DNA of 64,000 bases from Nepenthes gracilis (lineage: Eukaryota; Streptophyta; Magnoliopsida; Caryophyllales; Nepenthaceae), in NCBI GenBank assembly GCA_033239525.1, contig BSYO01000034.1, positions 4,154,001-4,218,000 on the forward strand. Direction: 5' to 3'. Shown here in pieces: positions 47,220 to 59,905 of this stretch. The notes under the pieces were generated by a model. The model saw only the letters and a list, made by a program, of their open reading frames with translations. It made no database searches and was not told the DNA's origin. Within the stretch, counting starts at the first letter, position 1. Each line of letters begins with the position of its first letter. A program made the translations under genes and the position numbers.

Positions 47220-47445
47220 GCCTTAAATGTAGCAATTATGGACGGTCGAGAGCTGCAGGCCTTAAATGTAGCGATTTTATTGGTCAAAACTACAAAGCTT
47301 AAATGTAGCATATGGATGGTCAAGTTTACGAACCTTAAATGTAGCGTTTGATAAGTTATGACATGGGATATGATGGTCGACAATTGCAGGCCTTAAATGT
47401 AGCAATTATAGATAGCCGAGAGTTGCAAGCCTTAAATGTAATGGG
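47220..47445. repeat. about 38-bp repeat in solo LTR 2
   Basis: CCTTAAATGTAGC or a near copy starts at 47221, 47260, 47297, 47333, 47391 and 47430. Spacing is mostly 36-39 bases, with one 58-base gap. Confidence 0.8.
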
Positions 47446-50400
47446 TTTTCAGCATTTGGTTTCAAGATTTGCACGTACTTTGGAATGCATTCACATGAAA
47501 ATGATTTTAATTTCTATTTTAAGATTTCCTACAAATGACTTTGATTCATGAATTATGAAAAGGACCTTGACTTATACTTTATGTTTTATATGCATTCAGT
47601 TATTATAAATGACATTTGTTTGAAGTCATATATTTATACATGTGAGTACATTGCTGGGATTTTTAGCTCACCTCTTTTTATTTTTTTAGATGATGATAAA
47701 TTTATACCAAACGAGAAAGAATGAAGTCTGATGGACTAATTAGACATGATAGCTAATAGAGATTAAGTAGCAGTAAAGGAGCAAATTTAATGCATTCTCT
47801 TTTAATTATTTTGAAAAGATTTTGTAAAATGATTCTGCTGTGAAAATTAATGAATATTAATATTCTTCCGCGTGACTTTATGGTCGTGAGTGATTTGTGA
47901 CTCCTAGTGGTATCTCAATTTATTTTGGGCCCTTCGTGTCTAACCAACCCACCTCGTTTTCTGACTAGTCAAAGTTAAGGTTGACCCAGAACCTTGGTGC
48001 CAACTTAAGAAGTTCGGTCTTTTGAAATCCTGTACACGCGATGTAAAATAGATAAAATAAAAAGAAAATTTTAAATCCACCTTCTAACGAGAATATATTA
48101 TTATTCGATGTATATACGATAAGTTGAATTAACGGAGGCCGTATTTGGTAGAATATGGCCGATCCGTCCCAAAAATATAATATCTTAGGCCACCGGGGGC
48201 TTAAGCGCCCAACCCGGCACCCAAAACAGAATGCCCTATGCTCGCCGGCGCTTGAGCGCAGTAGGCAGTGGCAAAAACATAATGTCTTGGGCCGCCAGGT
48301 GCTTGAGCGGGCTCACGCCGCAATATAAATATCGCGTGAGGGTTCCAACATGTTATTTCCGGCATTTTGGAAACCAAGAGAGAGAGAGCACGAGATGTTA
48401 GAGAGAGAAGGAGAAATCCAAGGCCCACGACTCCAAATCCGTCCGAGAGCCAATTAGAAAGGTGATAGATCTGGTTGAGGAAAGTGTACTCATACTTTTT
48501 TCTTTTATTTTCTTGCACTTTTGTCTTATTTTCTTCAGATGTCCTCATTCCAGTACCCGATTAGGTTTATATTTTGTAACTCCTAAGACCTAAGCATACA
48601 TATATGTAAATTTGGTGTCCAAATTTATAGGTTTGACACATTTTCGGGCACGAAAAACCCTAACCCTCATGCCCAGACATGATACCCATGAATTTTTGGG
48701 GCTTTTGCTCGATTTGGGACTAGGATATGATTACCCATAACTTGGGCTTGTTGATTTATCAATTGGGTATTCAAATTTATGGTTTTATGTGGAAATTCAT
48801 TAGAGGCAAACCGAACCCACGCCCAGACCCATTTTAGGCTTTGATATGGAGTTTGATACATGAAATGAATTAGGTTTATGATTATCCATGCCTTAAATTT
48901 GATAGTTTGTCCATTGAATAAATGAAATTTTGAGAATTGACCGATAAGATTCGGGTACTGTTCACCGAAGGCTTTGAATGATATTTTGCATAATTGTTTA
49001 TATTTAATTGCTAATTAAATGATATGTATATTTGTATAAGTCAAATTGTATAATCCAGAAGCTTCGATATGTGCAATTGCGAAGGAAATTCATATCCAAA
49101 AGCTCTTAAAGTTAATATACTTTTCGATGATAAGAATTCTGAATCTTTTTTATACATATGATATTCGTATATATAAATAAAGTCAAGAAAAGACTTACAT
49201 TCTCAAATAAGATAATAAGCATATGAATAAACGGAGGGAAGTTTCACATTTGGGATTTTAATGGATTTGATCTCCCAGATGGAGATATTTGAGAGATAAG
49301 TTATATTTGTGAAATAAGTTTGGTGGATCCTCTATCAAAAGAAAAGGTAATCATAAAATTAGGACCCAAATTCATATTTTGATGGATAATGTCCCCAAGC
49401 ATGTCACTAGTGTGACAGTGGAGATTCAAAGATTTTTTCTGACTGCATATTGTAGCGGGTAATACTATAGACATGTCTTAGGACATTACGATGGTAATCA
49501 AGGATAACTCCGTCCATGAAGTGATCCGTGGTCTGCCTCTCCTTGAGGCGTTAAATTGAGAGAATAGAAACTTTTAAATTTTAAATTTTGAGAAATGAGA
49601 ACTTTAGAACTTTGAACTTTTGAACTTTAACCTTAGATTGTATAAACTGAATGTAATCTATCATCGATTATTGGCTCCTTTGGTTGGTAAGGTTTATTAG
49701 CCCAGGTTCGCAAAGATGAATAATTTTGTTATAATTATGTCCCAAAGAAAAAAAGTAAATTGTACCCCAAGCATGTCTATTCAAGTTTCGTTTATGTATA
49801 TCTTCCATGTTCATATATCTTTCCTCTATTTAATTTCAATATTATTGCTTAGTGCCTTGTTATGATGTACTTATTGGGCTGTTAGCTCACTCTTACTTCT
49901 TCCTTTTAGATGAGTTACGAGTTAACACCCAATTAAATAAAGCAGTGGGAGGGTTTAGCTTATGAAAATTGAAGGACTTCAAAGACTTAGAACCTAGAAT
50001 ATGACGGATACAATATTGTGTAAATAGTTAATTAAGTTTAATGTTATGTAATAAGTTTTGATACGATTTATTGTTTAATTATTATGGATCATTGTTATGC
50101 TTCCATAGGTATAATGTTGAGTTTTGTATAAGTTCCTAGATGGCATCTCTAGTTAGATCCAACATAGTAGTTTTGTAATTATTATGTTGGAACCATGGCT
50201 TAATGGCATGTGATGTTGGTCCTATGAATAAGATGTGTAGAAGTCATATGATTGCCGTGGATGATATGGACTTTGGTGGTCCTATATATGAGTTGTGGTT
50301 GAAGTTTTAAGTCTGGATATTTGTATACTTATACAAGTTGTTTAATCAAGTTTTTTATATATGATTTTTGTCCACTTTTAAAGAAAATTTTACCCATTTT

Positions 50401-51284
50401 TCTATAAAAAGTTATATTATTTAAATTATGGGTATTAGTTTTATGTAATTATTGGTAAGGTTATTAGGAAAAAGTAATCCATTCCGTCACAATAGTCGAA
50501 ATAAATTAAATGCTAAATTAGACCAAAGATATGGGTTATAGTTACTTGCCTCGACCTTACACCAAGCAAATTTGTCAAAATGATGCTTCGAGGTACCCAA
50601 ACTGTGCGCTTTCCTCTCTTCAATTGCATGCCCTTCTCTCTCTCCTCCTCTCTCCTACTGTGTGCCTCTCCTTCTCTGCCGCATACGCCGTTTATCCGAC
50701 GACAACTCAGCTCATCATGACGGTGCCGACCACTGCAGCAGCAGCTCTGAAGTTGCTTCCGATGATGTCTTTTGCAACAACAAAGATGGTGGCGGCACAT
50801 GCAAGCACCGCTAATTTCCTCCTTTTTCCCTCTTCTCCTTCGACCTAGCTCCCCGGCTCCTCTACCTCTTTCTTCCTCACTCCTCTTCCTTCTTCCTCCT
50901 TCTCTTACCGGTCAAAGCCAAAGCTCTATTTTGACTCCATTTGCCTATCATCGAAATTTTGGCTGATTTTCTTAAAATCGATACATGCAAGTAACAAATT
51001 TGCATTGACAAAGAAAAATAAATGATCCACTTGCCTCAATTTCATCTATTTTTTTGGCGACGGTGATGGCCGCTCTGCTTCCTCCTATTCAAACCAACAC
51101 ATATATTAGAGGGTAAATCGTAGAGAGGGTTTCATCGACTTCTGTTCTTGTCGTTAACTCCTTCAACCGGTGGTCGCTGCAACCCTATGCCACCCTTTCC
51201 CTTCCTTCTTCTTGTTCTTTTCTCCTCTTCTCTCCTTTCTTTCTTTTCCTTTATTTTCCTTCTCCCGCAATGACTTTCTTCCCC

Positions 51285-51333
<49 letters not shown>

Positions 51334-51340
51334 TATTATT
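51285..51340. repeat. (ATT)n microsatellite
   Basis: Nearly perfect ATT repeat of about 18 units near the end of the family A LTR. Confidence 0.9.
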
Positions 51341-51504
51341 CAATCAGCGCTCGGTCGCTAACACCAGCGTGCCTCAAGCGCTAACCCAATTGATCTGAAT
51401 ATTTTTCAAAAACTTTTACAATATATATTTAACCAAATGCATCCAATAAACCAAAAATAATAATTTTATCCAAAATAAATCAAATGATGATTCGGAATAT
51501 TGCA

Positions 51505-54299
51505 TGCGTAATTCGATTATTTATCTCTCAATTCGTGCAACCATTTGTCAGGATTAATCATCACATTTAATTAACCATCCAACCATTTGGCACCTCGATT
51601 TTAGCATATCTGACAATCCGGTTATCTGGTTACTTGGTAATTTGATTGTTCGATCGGATTTCTTTTTCGTTTGAGTCTACCAACTTGACTTATTCATACC
51701 TTTTTATGAGCTTATTGTTTGCGAATATTATGTATCAAATGGTCGGGTTGATCCTATTTTTGATAGTACTTATCAATTGATTTGCTAGGATCGAACTAAT
51801 ATGAGATCGAGCCTGTAGTGCAAATAAGCCTTTCATAGAATCAGAACCAAATATGACAACCAAATAGGGGCTTGATCTGCGTAGGTCGGATACAATGGAG
51901 TCAATTTTATCATAACCCATCAATTTTACTTGTCAATTTTAATTTTTTTCTTTTCCCGTCAAAATCAAACATAATTGTTAAGAAAACCACACGTCAAACT
52001 TAGTAGTTAAGAAAACCTGACGTGTTAAAGTCAACCAAAAACGCCGGACTGATTATAATATTTGAAATGATAATTTGAGAATAAAATCGTGTTGTCCAAA
52101 TGATTCATTTTGTCATAGACTGGTTTGTTGGCTTTAGGTTTTTTGGCCGCCGGAGGCACCGTAAGTAGGAGTTTCTGGATGCTGTGACTGGTGGCACAGA
52201 CGACGGAGTGGCTGGTAGAGGATGATTAGTGCTAGAATTACTCATACACCATGTAAGAAAAATGAAGATTTAAAATAATAATTATATTCAACCTATAAAT
52301 TTTTATAGTAGTAAGACTCCTTAATATAATACAAAGTTGTAGTCTTTTAATTTTTATATTCAATATCAAACATATGTCATATTTAATCACCTAGGAACAA
52401 GAAAATAAAATATGTCTGATGTTTCTAACTAAATTTTAAATCTCCTAATAAATTACAACTAAAATCTGGTAACAAGATTATAAAAAATATTTAATATTTT
52501 TAAATAAATTTCAAAACTCATGGGGATTAATATTCAATCTTGGGAGAAGGTGACAGAGTGGGTGGGAGTGGTTGAAGAAGAATCCTGTGTACGGACCAGC
52601 ACCTGTGGACAGCAGGGATTGGACTATTGGTTATTATTGAGTTATGTTGGCAATGGTGTTATATTCGGATAACATTTGAATATATAACATTGAGCTATAT
52701 ATGTACATATTGTTGGAATATATGTCACTTTCATATGGATTTATATCCAATTGAAAGATCGATTAGAGGCTTGATCGAAAACTCACATAGGTACGATATT
52801 AAGATGGAGTATTATTATATTCGTGCGCATGGTGAGTGGCAGGAGGAGCAATCGATGCTGGGGTCAAGGGACAAGTGGAGTGCCAATGCGAAAGACTGAC
52901 AATAGCCAAACAGATGAGGCCGGCTAGAATGAGGGTCAGCCAGATTGAAGACGCTGAAGACCGACCATAACTTACCAAAAGGGTAGGAACTGGTGAATGA
53001 GCAGAAAAATGAGTGCGTAGGTGAGTAGGTATAACAAATCACCTGTAAAGTTTAGAGTGGGTGATCGACTTGTATAGTAGGTGACCAACTTACAAACTAG
53101 ATGCTATCGGTAAAGAGAGTCATCTATATATATATATATATTAATATCGCTACTACTTTGGGATATAATAGTAGAATATAATGAGTTGCGATTTACTCTT
53201 ATATTATATTCTCTAGGTTTCTGTAATCAAAATTTTATATAGTAAAATTTTTAGAATAAGTATCCTGTGATTTTTTTTTCTTATTTAGAAGAAAGTTCTC
53301 ATGTAAATTGTGTGTGCCTTTTTTTTTTTCCTTCCTTTGGTGATTATTGTTTGTCGTTATTATCGTGGTATTCTTTCCCCTCATTCTAACTTTTGCCGAC
53401 CGACCCTCAACACAAATATACATTTATACATATACATATGAAATGTATATATGTGTGTGTGTGTGTGTGTGTGTTGGGTATGGTCTAAGATAATATATCG
53501 ACTTAACCTATTGATATATGAGGGTCTCAAACTGTATGCCCTTAAAGAAATATGAATCAATCAAATTCATAGATTCGAAATGAAAGAGAATTTGGCTAAA
53601 CTACTAAATATTCAAATAGGCAGATTGCTAATATTATAAAGACCAAAGTGCTGAATGACCCATTGATTAATAAATCCGAAGGCTAATACTGATGAACAGT
53701 TACATAAATCGACAGATGAATAGTCGAACCTGGTAAACTGTTAATGAGTCCAAAAAATAGGTGTTGAACTCAAAGCTTATTTAATGATTGGGACATCCAA
53801 TTCCTAACTAATATAATTTCTCAATTAATGCATAATTATAATTTTTTAGGAAGAATATACTAATTAATAATAAAGTTATAAATACTTTTATTTTCTTTGA
53901 AAATGGGATGAGCTGAATTAATCGATGATTAACAAGTATAGGGCACAAGCACTATATACTTGCAAATCCCAAAAATTAGGAAGTTAAATCCTCTATTTTT
54001 TACTCTCTTATCCTTAAACTCTCATTATCTTTCATTTCCTAAGAAAAATTTCTAATTTAAGTACTGAATAATATTTTGGAGAGCGAGTCCTGTATTATTT
54101 GATTTCTTATTAGGTGTTTTGGTGTATAAGATCTATAGACTAAAAGGTTCAAAGATCCAACTTGACACCATTTTGATAATTATCTAAATTTAATGTACTT
54201 ATTATTGGTATAATCTGTGGGAACATGATTAGGTCATTTGTTTCTATCTAATCAAAATCTTACTTACCTATAAATGAATTTTGTCTTAGACAAAACAAA
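51505..54299. other. spacer, no gene seen
   Basis: AT-rich unassigned DNA. Contains a (GT)n run at 53451-53474 and a (TA)n run at about 53129-53141. The 90-codon open frame at 52627-52899 has no recognisable motif. Confidence 0.5.
53451..53474. repeat. (GT)n microsatellite
   Basis: Twelve GT units in a row. Confidence 0.9.
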
Positions 54300-55630
54300 A
54301 ATCGTAAATGCATGAGCACAAGGACTGCCGAGCTAGAAATCAAAGGATGTCCTATCGCATGGCTTCGTCCGACATGAAGACAATTTCAAAAATGCCCATC
54401 CATCGATCAATCTTGACATTAGGGCCCTAGCTGCCCTGATTCTAGGCATGTCAAAGGCATTGAAGTCTTTGTAGAGCAAAGTTAAGGACTAAACTCATAA
54501 GCTCGAGATTCTCCAGATGCATGTATCAACCTCCCGAAGAAGGTATAAAGGAAAACAAATCATTTTAAAGGGAGGTGACACATAGTCAAAGATTCTAAAG
54601 GCTCCTAAGACACCTATTCACATCACACAATTTGGGCTTGAAGGGTGCCTAAACTATGAAGGTAAGCAATTGAATCCTTGGTATGGCTGAGATTTTGGGC
54701 GCCCATCTAACTGAGAGGAGGGGTCATGTTGCAACATGCCCAAAATGCTTTCAGTTAAGCAGATGTTGAGCTCTTGTACAGAACATTCGAAGTTGAGGAT
54801 ATTTCTCAACATCAAAAAAATGGCTTCCACAACTAAAGTGGATAAGAGAATAAAAAGGATTGAATAGTAGGCTTTCTGAAGAACCATTGCTGGGAAGACA
54901 ATTGAATTGGGTCATACACCTTTTGCCCAAGAGATAAAAAGATATCGTTTCCCTTACAAATTTAAAATACCAATATTTGAACCCTATGGTGAAAGCATTG
55001 ATTCAATAGATTATTGAACCAATTTAGAACATTGATTAGCTTTCAAAACCTGGAAGATGTCACACTATTCTCTACTTTCTTTTAAATTCAAAGGGAGACA
55101 CGTGAATTTTGTTCTACCGGCTAAAACTAAATTCTATTCGATCTTTTTAAGAACTAACATACCAATTCATATTACAATTTGCCTCCAATTAGATGAAAGA
55201 AAATTAACCCTCACACTTCGTCAAGATCCAACAAGCTCCAATCGAGAACCTTAAGCATTTTTTGGCCAAATTCAATCTTATGCCAAAGTTATATCGAAGC
55301 TTATTGATGATGTGAAACTAAATTCCTTCATGGCTATGATAGATTCGAGTGACTTTTTTCAATATTGAGTTCACCAGGATCCTAAGATATTCTTGGAGGC
55401 AAAGTTATTACCCAACCTTACATCACAACAAAAGAGGCCAATGAAATAAAGAGTTTAGAATGCTTGGATTATGTCAAACGGTGGTGGAAACAAAAGAAAT
55501 GGCAATAACGCTTTCGTACGGGATCATAGAAAACAATGGAGAACTAATTCGAACATTCAAAGAAAGTACAAGCCACTGAACGTTACACCACTAAACGATA
55601 CCCAAACTATTCCTAATATTGGTAATACTT
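54300..55630 (+). pseudogene. Tat-like gypsy gag
   Basis: The plus-strand translation, in shifting frames, gives PFAQEIKRYRFPYKFKIPIF followed by EPYGESIDSIDY (about 54920-55010). This is the opening of Tat-lineage gag capsid (P-F-T-x-x-I-x-x-x-x-x-P-x-x-F-K-x-P-x-x-x-x-Y-D-G-x-x-D-P). LTLTLRQDPTSSNRE and SDFFQYxVHQDPKIFLEAKL (about 55205-55400) correspond to the later part. The region before it (54390-54700) has a coiled-coil-prone, charged stretch. Stops and frame changes are frequent. Confidence 0.6.
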
Positions 55631-57679
55631 TGTAATTGAGCGTATAAACTATACACTTAAAATGGAAAGCTAGTCCTTTAAACTTAGAAATCACTTCACC
55701 ACAAAAAATACTACCAATAAAAATGTCAACTTAGGAATGTATAAGTATGCCCTGTCCGTGACTCTGGAGTGCTTGTGTGTTGTAATCTATTCTTTTAAAT
55801 TATTAATAAAATTGATTTTTTGATTCATTTCTTGTCAATTTGTAATCAATACAACCACAAGTGACCGTAAGTTAGATAATTGGTTCAAATACCTTGTCTG
55901 TAAATTATACCAATTCAAGGGAACAGTCACATTGTAGGTTCAATAGAATAATATAGCCTTAAGCGTGGTCACACACCAACAGTTCCAAAAGACTCGGGGG
56001 CATAAGAACTGAGTAATCAATTCTTTTTTAAGAGATAAAAAACTGGCTGAATAAAGTCAATCGAGACTAAGCTAGTAATAGTCAATTCAACTATTAAACC
56101 TCAAGGATATTTTCTATACATAAGTGTCAAAATATTTTTTCACAGGATACGCATGATTAGCTAAAAGGTTAAGAATTAGGATCCTATCTAACTTAGAATG
56201 ATAGCCAAAAGGCTTAGCTAATAATCAATTTAATCATCTTATGGTTATCTAATCGGTGATGATAATCAACAAAAACTTAGTTGACAATCAATTCAGCTAG
56301 TGGTCAAAAACTCATATACATATGTTCAGGGGCTAAATTGCCTAGTCAACATTAGATAGAGAATAATGGACAATTGATGATGAAAGATCTAAATATATAC
56401 ATTAAAAAATAAATTACATCGTCCACACTTATAAGTGCAATTTTGGATTATGAAATTCAAGAATAGAAATTGTTCAACAATCCTACGGCTAATGCTTGAG
56501 GCTAAACCTCAAGGTTGGAGGGCATTCTTATTCCTCAAAATTCATAACATTGAAAGCCATAGAATTTCCAAAATTCCTAACATCCAAGCAGCTAGTAGAA
56601 AGTTAGAGATTACCAAGAAGACTATCATCTTGTAAATGTCAATTCCTTCCTTGATTTGAGAATTGGGTAGAGTGCCAATTTCTTTAGGTCTGATACTCAT
56701 CATTAATATCCCCTCAAGTATTAATCATTCAGTTCCTAGCCCATCCACATCCCCAATAGTTATTGCCAATCGTTATTCTGCTTCAAGAGTTCTATCTTAG
56801 AGAGAACTAACTTGGCCCTCGACATGGATAACTTGATCACATAATTGCAAGATTTACGCATCTACTCAACTAATTTCTCCTCAAGATGGATTGAATGGTC
56901 TTCAAAGAACAATGCTCTACCTTTAATAGCCATAACTCTATACTCCAAACCCCAAATCATGAAAAGATCAATTTGAGATTGAGACAAATCTTCAATCCTG
57001 ACATCTTGACTATACAGCCTGCTCTACCTTTATCTCCCACACTAAATTTTTGGACTACAAAAAAGTTTGAGTCGGTAATTTGAATACAAAGGAATGGCTC
57101 AAAATTAAGGTTCAGAAGCTACCTTTTGGGTTGAATAGCCCTCTTTGAGTATGAAACCTAATGACAATGATACAGTCAAGTTAGGATTTGACATAGGTGA
57201 CTACCTCTAATAAAGAAGAGGCAAAGGCCTACTATACAGAAGAATTTCAAAACATGAGGCTCCTTATGAAACTTCAGAGCCCACAAAAGCTAGAGAGAAT
57301 GGTAATAAAAAAATGTCGAGACTCTCTAATAATATCTATATTATTCACTAATCTAGAATAAGCAGTATAAGATGCAAAAGGATAAGTCAATAACTCAACA
57401 AAAACAAGAGAACCAAAAATGATAGAAATCCTATACTCCACATGTAACATCATGGATATTTTGAAATGAATTATTCCACAAATATAAATCATAAGAAAGA
57501 ATTAAGTTAAAAAAATATTTAATTAGATAAATAATTATATCGAATTTAATGGACCTAAAATTTAATATTTAAACTTAGAAGTTTAAATGTGGCTATTTCT
57601 TATAAGGCTTAACCAGCAATTACTATGCTAGTAAAAGTATGATAAAAATAAAATAAAAATATAATTTTTGTGTTCTCGA
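55631..57679. other. unassigned, probably decayed element interior
   Basis: No domain recognised. Short open frames at 56435 and 56895 have no motif. Position after a gag remnant suggests further decayed interior. Confidence 0.4.
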
Positions 57680-59440
57680 ATTTCAACCACAGTATGGACA
57701 AAGATCCAGATGAGTCCGTGGATCTTCCAGGTGCACTACAAAGTACGTGGTGAGATTTACTAGGTTAATGAATGTGGTATGGGAGGTAGAGGGAAAAAAG
57801 GAAAGAATGATAACACATGAGATTTTACATAAAAAATTCTCTCTCGAATGAGAAGAAAAAATCACATGATTCTGGGTCCATGAAGTATTTCACCATCTTT
57901 TCTTTAGTACAAGGAAGTTATGTTTACAAAAGAAAGTGGGAGCAATGCATAAAGGGGCTTCTTATTTTTCTCTTCTGTTTCTCTTTCTTTCTCTTTATGA
58001 ACTTTTTACAGTGCGTAATCTTCCCCGTTCTCCAGATACTTAGATGGTGTATATATAGGAGTAAGTCCTCCCATGGGGAGCATCCACGTGACATTGGTGT
58101 GTGCAAGAGAAACTGCCACCAACCTACAAATCCATCCTGTTGTGTCAGGGACGTTGCATGCATGTGGGTTTGATGTGACATCTCTTCTGTGTGTGCTCTA
58201 CAGGTCATCATTCCTTGTATAGTCGGCATGTTGCAGAGATTATATGTACTTTAGGAAAAGTTAACCTACTGAGTTAGCGCTCTCGGTCATCCTGAGCTTC
58301 CTTTTCCATACTCGTGTTGTTAGGGACTTCTCAAAGTCCTCTTCCCTAATAGAGGCTCTTGTCCTTTACAAGTCCGCGGGCGCTTGGCATTGAATGTTCT
58401 TGAGGCTTTGTTGGGGACTTGTTCTCTTACGGAGTCCGCAAATCTCCCAAGTTGAGTTAGTCTCTCAAACTAGTTCAACTATTTGGGCTTCTTGGGGCAA
58501 GAACCAATGCCCTCGGGCCTTTGAGGATGATTTAGCCTCTCTAACCAAATTGGCTAATTGGGTCTCTCGAGACATGGACGTAAGTCCTCAGGCCTCCTGA
58601 GCTTATTTAGCCTCCTAGGCTAAACCAATTTTGTACGCCTCTTGGGACACGGGTCCGAGTCTTTAAGCCTCTAGAGTCAAGTCTATTCATTGGGCTAAAT
58701 CTATCTTGTAGGACCTTTGGACATGGGCTCGACTTTTCAAACCCTTTTCATTTGAGCCCCGGGTATCACTACTCATCAATAATAATAAATAAATAACTAA
58801 ACAAATAAATAAAATATAATAATAATCCTAATAAAAATATATAATATTAATAATATAAATAATATTATTAATAATATTATAATTATTATTAAAAGAAATA
58901 ACAAAAAAATAAAAAATAAAAAAGAAGAAGAAATGGAAAGCTGGGGAGGCAACTGCTCGATAAATCCTCAGTTGCGCTAACCAACTACTCCTTCCTCGTG
59001 GTTGCCGCAACAATTTTCCTAAATAACCCCTCCCACATCCTTTTTCCACCAAACTTGCCCAACAGCAACCGTCCCTCTTTTTCTTCCCTCATTTAACATG
59101 GCGAGAGTCTATTTAAAGGGTCGTGGTGCATCTCATTCCTCACAGCCTCAAATTGTATTATGCCACTGTAACCAAAAGGAGAGGAACAACAATGCCTTCT
59201 CTGTTCTATTTATATTCCTCCTATTGGGTATCGGCTGACCACTTTAATGAACCGAGATGGAAGAATGAGTAACGACGATGCATAGGATAAACATTAATCA
59301 CACAATAAAATAAAATAAAAGTAATTTTAATAAAAAGAAAAAATCACAGGACTATACGTCCACAAATCTCCATTATGTAAAATCGGTTATAAAAAACCTC
59401 TAAAATAGAGTATAAAAAATCAAACCAACAATAGAGTAAG
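57680..59440 (+). mobile_element. LTR-like, repeat-rich region
   Basis: Two plus-strand TATA-like sites (GTATATATAGG at about 58048 and CTATTTAAAGGG at about 59109) lie in moderately GC-rich DNA. Between about 58265 and 58750 imperfect units share GCCTC, CTAAACCAATT/CTAACCAAATT and GGGACATGG or GGACACGGG blocks. No partner LTR or ends were found. Confidence 0.35.
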
Positions 59441-59443
59441 AGA

Positions 59444-59905
59444 TGAAAGGGAACTTTTAGACTTTTAGTCCCAAAACACATAAAAGTTTTGACCTCTTGA
59501 TAATTTTTCGGAAGTAGTACAAATATCAAAATTCAATACACGTAAAGAATTTTAGATTTTGATGATGTGAATTCAATATTAACATAATAGTATAAAAATT
59601 AAAGCAATAATAAATAATGAGAAAGGCATAATTTTTGGTGACGAAGAGAAAACTCGATAACCGCAATTATCAAGAAAAAGCCTCCGAGTTTCAACAGTCA
59701 GGGAAGAAGTGCACTATGAAAATCAACTTACAGACCTGGATGATAACGACGCGTTATCTAACCAACTTACTCTCGTCTCGTGATCCCTACCAATGAACTC
59801 ATTGGATTTGCCTGTGGCAATGGAATCAGAAACCTTCCGATCACACCAATCTTCTCTCACCAATTGTTGGAGCACAATTTTCATACCTCCCACCTCACTT
59901 GAGAA
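59444..59905 (-). mobile_element. copia LTR, copy 3 (partial)
   Basis: Begins TGAAAGGGAACTTTTAGAC and stays collinear with 61296-61775 through CCTCCCACCTCACTYGAG. It then passes straight into gag coding sequence, so its U3 is missing. Confidence 0.85.

Larger units (their letters stand above)
45258..48171 (+). mobile_element. solo LTR 2, nested in the family B-like LTR
   Basis: 2914 bases starting TATAACATCCTGG and ending GATCCGTCCCA, with target duplication AAAAT at 45253-45257 and 48172-48176. The host sequence has an internal empty-site copy: GGCAAAAACATAATGTCTTGG at about 48269 corresponds to the joined flanks. Start, end and length are close to those of solo LTR 1, so the two probably belong to one family that differs in its internal repeats. 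Confidence 0.85.
45064..50491 (+). mobile_element. solo LTR (family B-like), carrying another solo LTR
   Basis: Starts TATAACAACTC, ends CCGTCACA. Flanks GTAGT (45059-45063) and ATAGT (50492-50496) differ by one base. Removing them leaves the family A sequence continuous (TTCAAATAGTAGTCGAAATAAATT against TTCAAACAGTATCCAAAATAAATC). Without the inner insertion it is about 2.5 kb. Landmarks of the 3195-5271 LTR are present: GTGTACTCATACT (about 48484), TGCTTCCATAGGT (about 50099) and a TATA site (48322). Confidence 0.8.
40373..51504 (-). mobile_element. family A gypsy LTR, broken by nested insertions
   Basis: The left end TATTACAAACC and right end ATATTGCA match the ends of 11342-13776. Segments 40373-40998, 43931-45055 and 50497-51504 together reproduce that LTR in order. 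Removing the insertions at 41004-43925 and 45064-50491 with their duplicated target sites leaves about 2.77 kb, of which 240 bp is an internal duplication, close to the 2.44 kb of the other copy. No flanking target duplication was found, so I do not know whether this was a solo LTR or part of a longer element. Confidence 0.8.
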
